Part shown: positions 1-5,660 of the stretch, one piece after another
How the letters are laid out: each line of letters opens with the position of its first letter
Position numbering within the stretch: the first letter of the stretch is position 1
Source: Betaproteobacteria bacterium
Lineage (GTDB): Bacteria; Pseudomonadota; Gammaproteobacteria; Burkholderiales; Casimicrobiaceae
Reading direction: 5' to 3'
Length of the DNA: 5,660 nt
Assembly (NCBI GenBank): GCA_005888955.1
Contig: VBCS01000162.1
Span: 1-5,660, forward strand
Made by a program: the position numbers and the translations under genes
The notes under the pieces: model-generated
What the model saw: only the letters and a program-made list of their open reading frames with translations
Databases searched by the model: none
What the model was told of the DNA's origin: nothing

Positions 1-1497
1 GTGATGAATCGCATCCTGCAGACCATTCGCGACGGGCTCAAGCAGGACAGCATCGCCGCGACAGTCACGGGAAGGGAAAAGACGGCTTTCAGCGTATACA
101 AGAAGATGCGCGAGAAGCACTACACGTTCTCGCAGGTCTTCGACATTTACGGCGTTCGTGTGCTGGTGAAGGACGCGACGGCGTGCTATGCCGCGTTGGG
201 CGTGTTGCACGGTCTGTACAAGCCGATCCCCGGCAAGTTCAAGGACTACGTGGCGATCCCGAAGGCTAACGGCTACCAGTCGCTGCACACGACGCTGTTC
301 GGACCGTTCGGCACGCCGCTCGAGGCGCAAATCCGTACCCACGACATGCATCGCATCGCCGAGGCCGGTGTCGCCGCACACTGGCTGTACAAGGCAGGCG
401 GCAAGCTGGACATTGCGGAAGCCCAGCAACAGACGCATCGCTGGCTGCAAAGCCTGCTCGAAATTCAATCGGAGTCACGGGACTCGAAGGAATTTCTCGA
501 GCACATCAAGGGCGATCTCTTCCCGGACGAAATCTATGTCTTCACGCCCAAGGGCAAGATCATGGCGCTGCCGCGCGGTGCGACGGCGGTCGACTTCGCC
601 TACGCGGTGCACACTGACATCGGCCATCATTGCACGGCGGCGAGAATCAATTACGAGCTGATGCCCCTGCGTACGGAATTGAAAAGCGGCGATCAGGTCG
701 AGATCATCACAGCTTCGGCGGCGCGACCGAACCCGTCATGGCTCAGTTTTGTCGCGACCGGCAAGGCGCGCTCGCGCATTCGACATTTCCTGAAAACGCT
801 GCAGCAAAGGGAATCCGCGTTGCTGGGCGAGCGCATGCTCGAGCAAGCGCTCGCGTCGCTCAAGGCCCTGCCCGAGTCGATCACTTTGGAACGGTGGGAG
901 GCGCTCGCCCGGGAGTACGGCGCCAAGAGTCGACTCGACATTCTGGCCGACATCGGTCAGGGAAAGCGGCTGTCGTTTGTAGTCGCGCAGGCGCTGACGC
1001 GTGTGGCGACCCGCGCGCCCGACGATGCGCCGCAAGGACCGCCCCGCGCCGGCGCGTTGCAACTGCGTGGGGTCGAGGGCGTGGCGATCCAGTACGGCAA
1101 GTGCTGCCGGCCGATACCAGGCGATGCAATCGTCGGCCAATTCCGCCGCGGCCAGGGGCTGCTCGTTCATACCCGCGATTGCCAGACGCTGCGGAAGGGC
1201 CGCGTCGAAAGCGATCAAATCGTCGATGTCGAGTGGGCGCCGAAGGTGGAGGGCGTGTTCGAGGCCGGCATCCGTATTATGGTCGACGATCAACGCGGGC
1301 TTCTGGCCAGGCTCGCGACGGCGATCGCCGATGCCGGCGCGAACATCGAATACGTCTCGATGGAGCGCCCCGACACCGACCGCGTCGTCAATATGTTTTT
1401 TAGCGTCCAGGTACAGGACCGCAAACACCTGGCCCACGTGATGCGCGCGCTGCGCCGGATTTCCGAAGTTAAACGCGTGCACCGGGCGCGTACCTGA
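1..1497 (+). CDS. spoT: Bifunctional (p)ppGpp synthetase/hydrolase, SpoT/Rel type (5' end off window)
   Basis: Makes and degrades the stringent-response alarmone (p)ppGpp in the cytoplasm. The visible 498 codons begin in the linker before the synthetase domain. The synthetase spans about residues 20-132, with GREKTAFSVYKKM near 24, KFKD at 79-82 and NGYQSLHTT near 90. KFKD matches the RxKD class of bifunctional enzymes, not the ExDD of RelA-only synthetases. A TGS domain follows at about 177-237 (DEIYVFTPKGKI), then a helical region, then a zinc-finger-like part with C368, C369, H390 and C394, and a C-terminal ACT domain at about 421-498. The stop is TGA at 1495-1497. The N-terminal HD hydrolase domain (some 200 residues) is not in the window. 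The frame is open at base 1, so the GTG and ATG there are probably internal codons and not the start. Nothing in the visible part looks damaged. The motif style is betaproteobacterial. Identity of the family is certain; spoT versus rel is only a naming choice. Confidence 0.95.
   Translation: MMNRILQTIRDGLKQDSIAATVTGREKTAFSVYKKMREKHYTFSQVFDIYGVRVLVKDATACYAALGVLHGLYKPIPGKFKDYVAIPKANGYQSLHTTLFGPFGTPLEAQIRTHDMHRIAEAGVAAHWLYKAGGKLDIAEAQQQTHRWLQSLLEIQSESRDSKEFLEHIKGDLFPDEIYVFTPKGKIMALPRGATAVDFAYAVHTDIGHHCTAARINYELMPLRTELKSGDQVEIITASAARPNPSWLSFVATGKARSRIRHFLKTLQQRESALLGERMLEQALASLKALPESITLERWEALAREYGAKSRLDILADIGQGKRLSFVVAQALTRVATRAPDDAPQGPPRAGALQLRGVEGVAIQYGKCCRPIPGDAIVGQFRRGQGLLVHTRDCQTLRKGRVESDQIVDVEWAPKVEGVFEAGIRIMVDDQRGLLARLATAIADAGANIEYVSMERPDTDRVVNMFFSVQVQDRKHLAHVMRALRRISEVKRVHRART
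22..42 (+). repeat. 21-base inverted repeat, copy inside spoT
   Basis: These 21 bases of spoT, encoding TIRDGLK in the linker before the synthetase domain, recur exactly as the reverse complement of 1653-1673. On the minus strand the second copy is read in the same frame and again encodes TIRDGLK. The identity stops abruptly on both sides (GTC/CAG-type flanks differ). An exact match this long is very unlikely by chance in a window of this size. Confidence 0.85.
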
Positions 1498-1559
1498 CGG
1501 GCCAATGCAACGCTGCTGCAACGCCCTGCGTTACCCCGTCGGCGCGTAGGTTCCGCCGC

Positions 1560-1588
1560 AAAGAAAAACGGCGGGGGATTCCCGCCGT
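1560..1588 (-). terminator. Intrinsic terminator reading leftward
   Basis: A perfect 8-bp stem pairs 1568-1575 (ACGGCGGG) with 1581-1588 (CCCGCCGT) around a 5-base loop. Read on the minus strand the stem is followed by TTTTTCTTTG, a good U-tract. On the plus strand the stem is followed by CGTCTATAG, which is poor, so the element fits a leftward transcript better than spoT, although it lies 70 bases after the spoT stop and could help end that message too. It supports a short transcription unit on the minus strand just to its right. Confidence 0.65.
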
Positions 1589-1614
1589 CGTCTATAGTGC
1601 AGGTTCGTACCGCT

Positions 1615-1688
1615 TTAGGCGGCTTGCCTGGCGAGCAACTGCCGCAGTTCACCTTGAGCCCGTCGCGAATGGTGTCTTGTGTGCTCAT
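1615..1688 (-). pseudogene. Candidate small ORF (about 24 codons) broken by one base
   Basis: No family recognised. On the minus strand an ATG at 1688-1686 follows a GGAG Shine-Dalgarno (1699-1696) by 7 bases. Twelve codons read MSTQDTIRDGLK. In the start frame the sequence then has no stop before the terminator and runs on antisense into spoT, which is not gene-like. Shifting by one base after the AAGG at the end of this segment gives ELRQLLARQAA followed by TAA at 1617-1615, a tidy amphipathic C-terminus. Restoring one G (AAGG to AAGGG) would give a 24-residue peptide, MSTQDTIRDGLK plus GELRQLLARQAA. What is seen: signals, frames and stop. What is inferred: that one base was lost, either in the genome or as a sequencing error in a G-run. 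A non-coding small RNA is the main alternative. The dyad AACTGCcGCAGTT at 1637-1649 lies inside it. Confidence 0.3.
1653..1673 (-). repeat. 21-base inverted repeat, copy in the small minus-strand unit
   Basis: Exact reverse-complement partner of 22-42 in spoT. Both copies are sense for TIRDGLK on their own strands, so a leftward transcript would carry a stretch identical to spoT mRNA, not complementary to it. Here it forms codons 6-12 of the candidate small ORF. Confidence 0.85.
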
Positions 1689-1717
1689 CGAGTTACTCCA
1701 GCTTGCCTGATACTCAT

Positions 1718-1723
1718 ATTGTA
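1718..1723 (-). promoter_or_regulatory. Candidate -10 box of a leftward promoter
   Basis: Read on the minus strand, 1723-1718 is TACAAT, five of six matches to the sigma-70 -10 consensus. It stands in an AT-richer patch (GTACAATATGAGTATC) within GC-rich DNA. Transcription would start near 1711 and end at the terminator near 1560, a product of about 150 bases. No good -35 hexamer is seen 16-18 bases upstream (CTGCGC or neighbours), so the promoter is either weak, activator-dependent or not real. Confidence 0.35.
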
Positions 1724-1995
1724 CTGTAACCGCGAGGCACGCGCAGCACGCACACGGATTCCGCGGCGTCAGCTCGTCGGGTGACGCTTCGGCTATCGTG
1801 TTTTCCACGCTCCGGTTCCCGGGCGTATGGCTTGCAGAGCGGGGTGGTAGCGCCCACCGCCGAGGCAGACTCTTCGCGGTGCGCGGTAAGGTGTCGCCAG
1901 CGTGGCGAGCGAGACGAGTAACGACGACCTATCAACAGCAACAGGTCTGACGTGAATTTATTCCCGAACCGCTCGCCGAATTGGGCCACTCTTGA
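1724..1995. other. Stretch with no recognised gene
   Basis: Between the candidate leftward promoter and the open part of the barrel remnant. Short open frames exist on both strands, including an ATG-led minus-strand frame over 1714-1989, but none gives a recognisable protein. Weak start signals and skewed composition argue against coding. The 5' part of the barrel gene would be expected here, but I cannot trace it in any frame. In the remnant's own frame TGA stops occur at 1948-1950 and 1993-1995. Confidence 0.5.
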
Positions 1996-2268
1996 ACCGG
2001 AGCGACTCTGGCGGACTTCCGCACCACCGGGGACGTTGACGACAGTCTCTTCAACACCGGAGAGGCTGTCACCGGCAGCGCGACCGGCAGTCCCAAGACG
2101 AGCGGCTACATCATCGAGCTGGATTGGTTGCCGCGACGCAATGTGCGGTTCCTACTGCAATACACGGCGTATAGGGACTTCAACGGCAGCAGAACGAACT
2201 ACGACGGATTCGGACGTAATGCAAACGACAACAACACGCTTTATGTATTGGGGTGGTTCATGTTCTGA
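1996..2268 (+). pseudogene. C-terminal remnant of an outer-membrane beta-barrel protein
   Basis: The frame is open for 90 codons up to TGA at 2266-2268, begins right after an in-frame TGA (1993-1995) and has no ATG near its left end. The translation looks like real protein: FRTTGDVDDSLFNTG near the start, then alternating strands such as GYIIELDWLP, VRFLLQYTAYRDF and NTLYVLGWFMF. The alternation of polar and hydrophobic residues, the aromatic girdle and the terminal Phe are the outer-membrane barrel C-terminal signature recognised by the BAM machinery. The barrel probably had several hundred residues, so most of it is lost or scrambled. It lies 103 bases before the HiPIP gene on the same strand, which suggests a former two-gene electron-transfer unit. 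I recognise the fold class with fair confidence, not the exact family. A frameshifted but otherwise complete gene is less likely, because no upstream frame continues it convincingly. Confidence 0.7.
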
Positions 2269-2371
2269 GACTCGCGCATGGAGTGGCAATCGGCTGATCC
2301 GACCGGACCGCGGCTCGCGATTGTCACCGAACGGATCACCCACCCGCGAGATCAAATGAAAGGACAGCGCA

Positions 2372-2659
2372 ATGCAGGCACCCGCGAACCGCATCTCTCG
2401 TCGCGCCACGCTGAAGCGAGGCGCAGGCGCTCTCGCTGGTCTGGTGCTAACCGTGACCCTAGTGGCAAACAAACCGGCACTGGCCAAGGCGGCGAAAAGT
2501 GATTTGCTCTATCAGGACCGCCCTCACGGCGGCCAATCCTGTGGCGAATGTAAATTCTTTTCCGCAGATAGCAAGAGCGCCAGCACTGGAACATGCAGTC
2601 TTGTCGAGGGGGTCATCAATCGAAACGGTTGGTGTACCGCCTACTCGCCCAAGGCCTAG
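2372..2659 (+). CDS. High-potential iron-sulfur protein (HiPIP), Tat-exported
   Basis: A small periplasmic electron carrier with one cubane [4Fe-4S] cluster that cycles between +2 and +3, typically linking the bc1 complex or an oxidising enzyme to a terminal acceptor. The 95-residue product starts with a perfect twin-arginine signal (SRRATLK at 9-15), a hydrophobic stretch at about 19-32 and an ALA-type cleavage site near residue 38, leaving a mature protein of about 57 residues. That is at the short end of the family. The four cluster ligands are C57, C60, C75 and C88, spaced C-x2-C-x14-C-x12-C. The C-terminal NGWCTAYSPK is typical of HiPIPs. Tat export fits a cofactor inserted before secretion. 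The start is supported by AAGGA at 2360-2364, 7 bases before the ATG; the stop is TAG. It follows the beta-barrel remnant and converges with the ABC transporter operon. No convincing promoter of its own is seen in the 103 bases upstream. Confidence 0.93.
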   Translation: MQAPANRISRRATLKRGAGALAGLVLTVTLVANKPALAKAAKSDLLYQDRPHGGQSCGECKFFSADSKSASTGTCSLVEGVINRNGWCTAYSPKA

Positions 2660-2721
2660 AGTCCAGGCTGCTGAGAAGGATCGAACGCACGCACCGACGC
2701 CGCGCCATTTGCTCGTCGGAT

Positions 2722-2741
2722 GACTCGCGGGCGACCGAGTC
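2722..2741. terminator. Weak hairpin between convergent genes
   Basis: A 6-bp stem pairs GACTCG (2722-2727) with CGAGTC (2736-2741) around an 8-base loop. It lies about 60 bases after the HiPIP stop and just past the permease stop on the other strand, where a shared terminator is expected. Neither side has a T-run, so it is at best a weak or Rho-assisted terminator. Confidence 0.3.
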
Positions 2742-2748
2742 GCCCACT

Positions 2749-3639
2749 CTACTCCTTCACCGCGCCGGTGAGGCCGGAGACGTAGTACTCGACGAAGAAC
2801 GAGTACAGCGCGGCAACCGGCAGCGATCCGAACAGCGCGCCCGCCATCAGCGAGCCCCAGTGATATACGTCGCCCTCGACGAGCTCGGTTACCACGCCCA
2901 CGGGAACGGTCTTCACTTCCGACGATGAGACGAAGGTCAGTGCATAGATGAACTCGTTCCACGACAATGTGAACGCGAATATTCCGGCCGAGATGAGTCC
3001 CGGGACAGCCAGCGGCAGGACGATCTTGACCAGGATCTGGAACCGGTTCGCTCCGTCGATCAGCGCGCACTCCTCGAGCTCGAAGGGAATGGTCTTGAAA
3101 TAGCCCATCAGGAGCCAGGTGGAGAATGGAATCAGGAACGTCGGGTAGGTCAGGATGAGCGCGAGCCTCGTGTCGAAGAGATTCAGCTGGTAGACCATGG
3201 TCGCCAGAGGGATGAACAGGATCGATGGCGGCACCAGGTAGGCGAGAAAGATGCTCGCACCGACGTAGCGCGAACCGCGGTAGCGCAGCCGCTCGATGGC
3301 ATAGGCGGCAAGAACGCTGCAGAACAACGAAAGCGCCGTAGCTACCACCGAGATGAGGACGGTATTCCACAGCCACTCCGGATACGCCGTATCGAAAAGG
3401 AGCTTCTTGATGTGCGCGAGCGTCGGGTTGTTGACCCAGAACGGATTGCCCACGTGCGACAGCAGCTCCTCATCGGGCTTGAACGTCGTAATGGCCATCC
3501 AGTAGAACGGGAACAGCAGCACGAAAAGGAACGCACCCAGCGGAAGATAAACGGTGAAGAAGCGGCGCTGCGCGGACACGAGGTAGCTCATGCCCTGCGA
3601 ATCGACCGGCCGGTCCGCGGCCGTATTTGCCGTGCTCAT
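2749..3639 (-). CDS. Carbohydrate-type ABC importer permease, MalG/UgpE family
   Basis: An inner-membrane subunit of an ABC sugar (or polyol/glycerophosphodiester-type) importer; it pairs with the MalF-type permease encoded just upstream. The 296-residue product is of normal length for the family. It has an N-terminal cytoplasmic tail, a first membrane helix at about 29-50, and five more towards residues 90-115, 127-150, 157-180, 215-235 and 265-285. The cytoplasmic EAA loop that docks on the ATPase is EECALIDGAN at 189-198 (the usual second-position Ala is Cys191), ending in LPLAVP near 208-213. The start ATG (3639-3637) overlaps the TGA of the upstream permease as ATGA, implying translational coupling, and GGAG lies 4 bases before it. 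The same frame is open far to the right of this ATG, but that part is an antisense-like shadow within the upstream permease gene. Substrate cannot be told from the permease alone. No ATPase gene follows; the next gene is the convergent HiPIP. Confidence 0.93.
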   Translation of the reverse strand: MSTANTAADRPVDSQGMSYLVSAQRRFFTVYLPLGAFLFVLLFPFYWMAITTFKPDEELLSHVGNPFWVNNPTLAHIKKLLFDTAYPEWLWNTVLISVVATALSLFCSVLAAYAIERLRYRGSRYVGASIFLAYLVPPSILFIPLATMVYQLNLFDTRLALILTYPTFLIPFSTWLLMGYFKTIPFELEECALIDGANRFQILVKIVLPLAVPGLISAGIFAFTLSWNEFIYALTFVSSSEVKTVPVGVVTELVEGDVYHWGSLMAGALFGSLPVAALYSFFVEYYVSGLTGAVKE

Positions 3640-4502
3640 TTGTCTCCGCTCCCCTGCTGCCACGCGCGCCGTTGCAGCCCGTAGTAGCTGAGCAGGATCG
3701 CCGCCAGCAGGAACGGCACCATCGCGGTTGCGATCGCGGCGCCCTCGCCCAAATTGCCGCCGGGGATCGCGCGCTGGAACGAAAGCGTCGCCATTAGGTG
3801 CGTCGCGTTGAGCGGCCCGCCGCGCGTGAGCACGTAGATGAGCTGAAAATCGGTAAACGTGAACAGCACCGAGAACGTCATAACGACGGCGATGATCGGC
3901 GTCAGGAGCGGTAGCGTGACGTGACGGAACTGCTGCCAGGGCGACGCCCCGTCGAGACTCGCCGCCTCGTAGTACGTCGGCGATATCGTCTGCAGCCCGG
4001 CGAGCAGCGTGATCGCAACGAACGGCACGCCGCGCCAGATGTTGGCGGCGATGGTCGAGAATCGCGCGTTCCACCAGCTGATGATCGAGAACTGCGAGTC
4101 GTAAATCCACCAGAACGCGAGTGCGGAAAGTGCCGTCGGCACGATGAACGGCAGCAGCACGACCGCTCGGAAGAATGCCTTGAACGGCAGGTGCTTGTTG
4201 AGGATCAGCGCCAGCCAGAGCCCGAGCGCGAACTTGATGACGCTGGCGATGAACGTGTAGAAGAGCGTGTTGAACAGCGCCAGGCGCGTGACTGCGTCGC
4301 CCCACAGAAACTCGTAGTTCTCCAGGCCGATCCATACGCCGCTGCGCCCGATCTTGGTGTCGGTGAAGCCGAGATAAGTGCCCAGCCCCAGCGGATACGT
4401 CAGGAAAAGCAGCAGCAGCGCCGCTGCGGGCAGCATGAACAGCAGCCCGAGCAGGTTGCGGTTGTCGAGGGCGCGCGCGAGCGCGCTAGCAGGTGACGGC
4501 AT
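3636..4502 (-). CDS. Carbohydrate-type ABC importer permease, MalF/UgpA family
   Basis: Inner-membrane partner of the MalG-type permease. The 288 residues carry six predicted membrane helices, roughly at 18-40, 76-101, 112-134, 155-175, 203-225 and 258-275. The EAA loop reads EAASLDGASPW from 179 with LPLLTP at 197-202, matching the consensus closely. Like UgpA, and unlike E. coli MalF, it has no long periplasmic insertion. The start ATG at 4502-4500 has GAGG 4 bases upstream. Its TGA overlaps the next permease ATG by ATGA. A gap of 158 bases separates it from the solute-binding protein gene, and that gap contains a strong hairpin, so its expression relative to the receptor gene is likely set after transcription. 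The frame is intact. Substrate unknown; a sugar or related polyol is the family expectation. Confidence 0.93.
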   Translation of the reverse strand: MPSPASALARALDNRNLLGLLFMLPAAALLLLFLTYPLGLGTYLGFTDTKIGRSGVWIGLENYEFLWGDAVTRLALFNTLFYTFIASVIKFALGLWLALILNKHLPFKAFFRAVVLLPFIVPTALSALAFWWIYDSQFSIISWWNARFSTIAANIWRGVPFVAITLLAGLQTISPTYYEAASLDGASPWQQFRHVTLPLLTPIIAVVMTFSVLFTFTDFQLIYVLTRGGPLNATHLMATLSFQRAIPGGNLGEGAAIATAMVPFLLAAILLSYYGLQRRAWQQGSGDK

Positions 4503-4546
4503 GCGGCCTCATTGGGTCGCGCAGCTCGTTTTGCGCGGCAGGTTTC

Positions 4547-4589
4547 GCGCGGATTAAGGGGCGCCGCAGGCGCCCGCTTCAATCCGCGC
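4547..4589 (-). promoter_or_regulatory. Large hairpin between receptor and permease genes
   Basis: GCGCGGATT (4547-4555) pairs with AATCCGCGC (4581-4589); inside it GGGCGCC (4559-4565) pairs with GGCGCCC (4569-4575) around the 3-base loop GCA. AAG (4556-4558) can pair with CTT (4577-4579), leaving only two single-base bulges, for about 19 bp in all. No T-run follows on the minus strand, so it is not a classic terminator. In mal-type operons a hairpin at this place protects the receptor mRNA 3' end and lowers permease expression; that role is inferred here from position. It starts about 45 bases before the MalF-type ATG. Confidence 0.6.
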
Positions 4590-4660
4590 AGATAGTGCGT
4601 CAGTCCGACCTCGTTGCCCTCGACTAACGAGAAATCGAAGCGGCCGGGCTGATCGCAATA

Positions 4661-5660
4661 TCACACCTTGTAGTAGCGCTCCGCGCGCGCCTGCGCCCGC
4701 TCCGCGGCCTCTTTCGGCGATTTCGAGCCAGAAGCCGCTTCGGCCACCATGTTCACCATGATGAAGTCAGCCATGGTCGCCGCGGACGCGTACCCCATCT
4801 CGCCCGCGTAGCCGTTCGGCAGCATGACCTTCATCGCGTCGCGGTATGGCGTGTGCTTCGGATCGACCGTCCAGATCGGGTTCGACTCGTAAGCCTTGAG
4901 CGGCTGCGTCACGTATTCGGATATTTCGAGTACTTGAACACCATCATCGGGAAGAAGAGATTGAGCTCCGTGGTCTTGCCCACAGGTCCGACCGGGAGGT
5001 TGGCGTGCCCGATGTCGGCGACCATCTCCTTCACCTTCGGGTCCTGCGAGTTCTTCGCGGCGTAATAAATCGAGATGCCGTTGGTCGTCATCCCGATCTG
5101 ATTGTCGAGGAACGCCTTGTTGTTGTTCGGATCGAGCCATGACAGCGTGCCCGGGACGAATGTCTCGTACAGCTGTTTTGCGTACTCGAGCGCGGCGATG
5201 GTCTCCGGGCTGTTGATGACGACCTTGCTCTTCTCGTCCACCATCTTGCCGCCGTGCGCCCAGACCACCCAGTGAGTCCAGACATTACCGTCGCCCGTGG
5301 CGTTGCCAAGCGCGAATCCGGGTGGCAAGCCTTTCGCTTTCAAGCCCTGGCAGAGCTTGAGGAATCCCGGGAGGTCCTTCGGCACCGAGTCGAATCCCGC
5401 AGCCTTCGCGGCGCTGATGCGATAGACGAGCGCATTACCCGCGCAGCCCATGGGCACAGCGATCCATTTGCCTTTGTGGGTGCAGTACGACTTGCACACG
5501 TCGTACCACCCGCCATATTTGCCGCTGAGGTAATTGCAGACGTCGGTAACGTCGACCAGCTTCTCCGGATATTGGTGCGCGTCCTCGAAGGTCCCGATGA
5601 TGATGTCGGGGCCGCTACCGACGTTCGCGGCCACGGCCGCTTTCGGCCGTACGTCCTCCC
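4661..5660 (-). pseudogene. Family 1 (UgpB-like) ABC solute-binding protein, frame broken, 5' end off window
   Basis: Periplasmic receptor that would deliver substrate to the two permeases. The frame is open at the right edge (…DVRPKAAVAANVGSGPD…), so the signal peptide and first lobe start lie outside; the GTG at 5634 is probably internal. The N-terminal segment runs 249 codons with family features such as GPDIIIGTF, NALVYR (hinge region), DLPGFLKLCQGLKAKG, and LDNQIGMTTNGI, and ends …FKYSKYPNT then TGA at 4911-4909. The C-terminal 84 codons (YVTQPLKAY… to RAERYYKV, TGA 4663-4661) lie in another frame, from about 4915. The helix of roughly two dozen residues that usually follows KYPN and precedes the YVTQP-like turn is absent, so a short deletion whose length is not a multiple of three is the best reading; a plain single-base error does not explain the missing segment. 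The segment is unusually rich in Cys (CNYL, DVCKSYC, GCAG, LCQG). An assembly error remains possible. Confidence 0.8.

Noticed and set aside
1..6. GTG and ATG at the left edge as the start of spoT
   Set aside because: The family has an N-terminal HD domain and the frame is open at base 1, so the gene almost surely begins outside the window.
736..1521. Long minus-strand frame (261 codons) inside spoT
   Set aside because: Fully antisense to a clear gene, typical of GC-rich DNA; the translation shows no domain.
1498..1720. tRNA gene after spoT, as found in some relatives
   Set aside because: No cloverleaf, no matching acceptor arms and no proper T-loop; GGTTCG at 1602 stands alone.
1290..1808. 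172-codon minus-strand frame covering the small unit and the end of spoT
   Set aside because: It reads straight through the terminator hairpin and into antisense spoT; only its inner ATG at 1688 has a Shine-Dalgarno.
1714..1989. 91-codon minus-strand frame in the spacer
   Set aside because: Arg/Ser-rich translation without recognisable motif, and no good ribosome binding site.
2321..2349. Promoter before HiPIP (TTGTCA at 2321-2326)
   Set aside because: A good -35-like hexamer, but no -10-like sequence at 16-18 bases.
3640..4335. Upstream extension of the MalG-type permease frame to 528 codons
   Set aside because: The extra 232 codons lie inside the MalF-type gene in another frame and look like a shadow; the ATGA overlap start with GGAG is far better.
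4609..4631. Inverted repeat CTCGTT/AACGAG in the receptor-permease gap
   Set aside because: Only 6 bp with a 10-base loop and no U-tract; too weak to call.
4919..5140. N-terminal half of the frame that carries the receptor C-terminus
   Set aside because: It is a low-information, Arg/Gln-rich shadow of the receptor's N-terminal frame; only the part from about 4915 leftward is homologous.

Overview
The window most likely comes from the chromosome of a GC-rich betaproteobacterium (Burkholderiales or a near relative). The reasons are the SpoT sequence style (KFKD synthetase motif and the surrounding NGYQSLHTTLFGPFGTP block), a Tat-exported high-potential iron-sulfur protein (HiPIP), and the codon use. 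No phage, IS element, tRNA, rRNA or CRISPR array is visible.

Layout, left to right. (1) Bases 1-1497, plus strand: the 3' two-thirds of a bifunctional (p)ppGpp synthetase/hydrolase gene (spoT/rel type). It has synthetase, TGS, zinc-finger and ACT parts; its HD hydrolase domain lies off the left edge. (2) Bases 1498-1995: no established gene. A candidate small minus-strand unit sits here with a TACAAT -10, a GGAG Shine-Dalgarno, an ATG, a roughly 24-codon frame broken by one base, and a strong hairpin followed by a T-run. Twenty-one of its bases exactly repeat part of spoT. (3) Bases 1996-2268, plus strand: the last 90 codons of an outer-membrane beta-barrel protein, ending in Phe, with no start codon and in-frame stops just upstream; this is a gene remnant. 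(4) Bases 2372-2659, plus strand: an intact HiPIP gene with a perfect twin-arginine signal. (5) Bases 2749-5660, minus strand: a carbohydrate-type ABC importer operon running towards HiPIP. In transcription order it has a family 1 solute-binding protein (5' end off the right edge), a 158-base gap with a large hairpin, a MalF/UgpA-type permease and a MalG/UgpE-type permease. The two permeases overlap by ATGA. No ATPase gene is visible.

How the parts work together. The permeases should form a heterodimeric membrane channel fed by the binding protein. However, the binding-protein frame is broken: an N-terminal segment ending ...KYSKYPN meets a TGA, while the C-terminal segment beginning YVTQPLKAY continues in another frame, and about two dozen residues expected between them appear to be missing. 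As it stands the importer would lack a working receptor unless another copy exists. The beta-barrel remnant next to HiPIP suggests a former outer-membrane/periplasmic electron-transfer pair, of which only the soluble carrier remains intact. Three disrupted frames in 5.7 kb (barrel, small ORF, binding protein) point to local gene decay or to sequence/assembly errors. I did not find a clearly new defence or mobile system. The most unusual item is the small minus-strand unit carrying a spoT-identical stretch.
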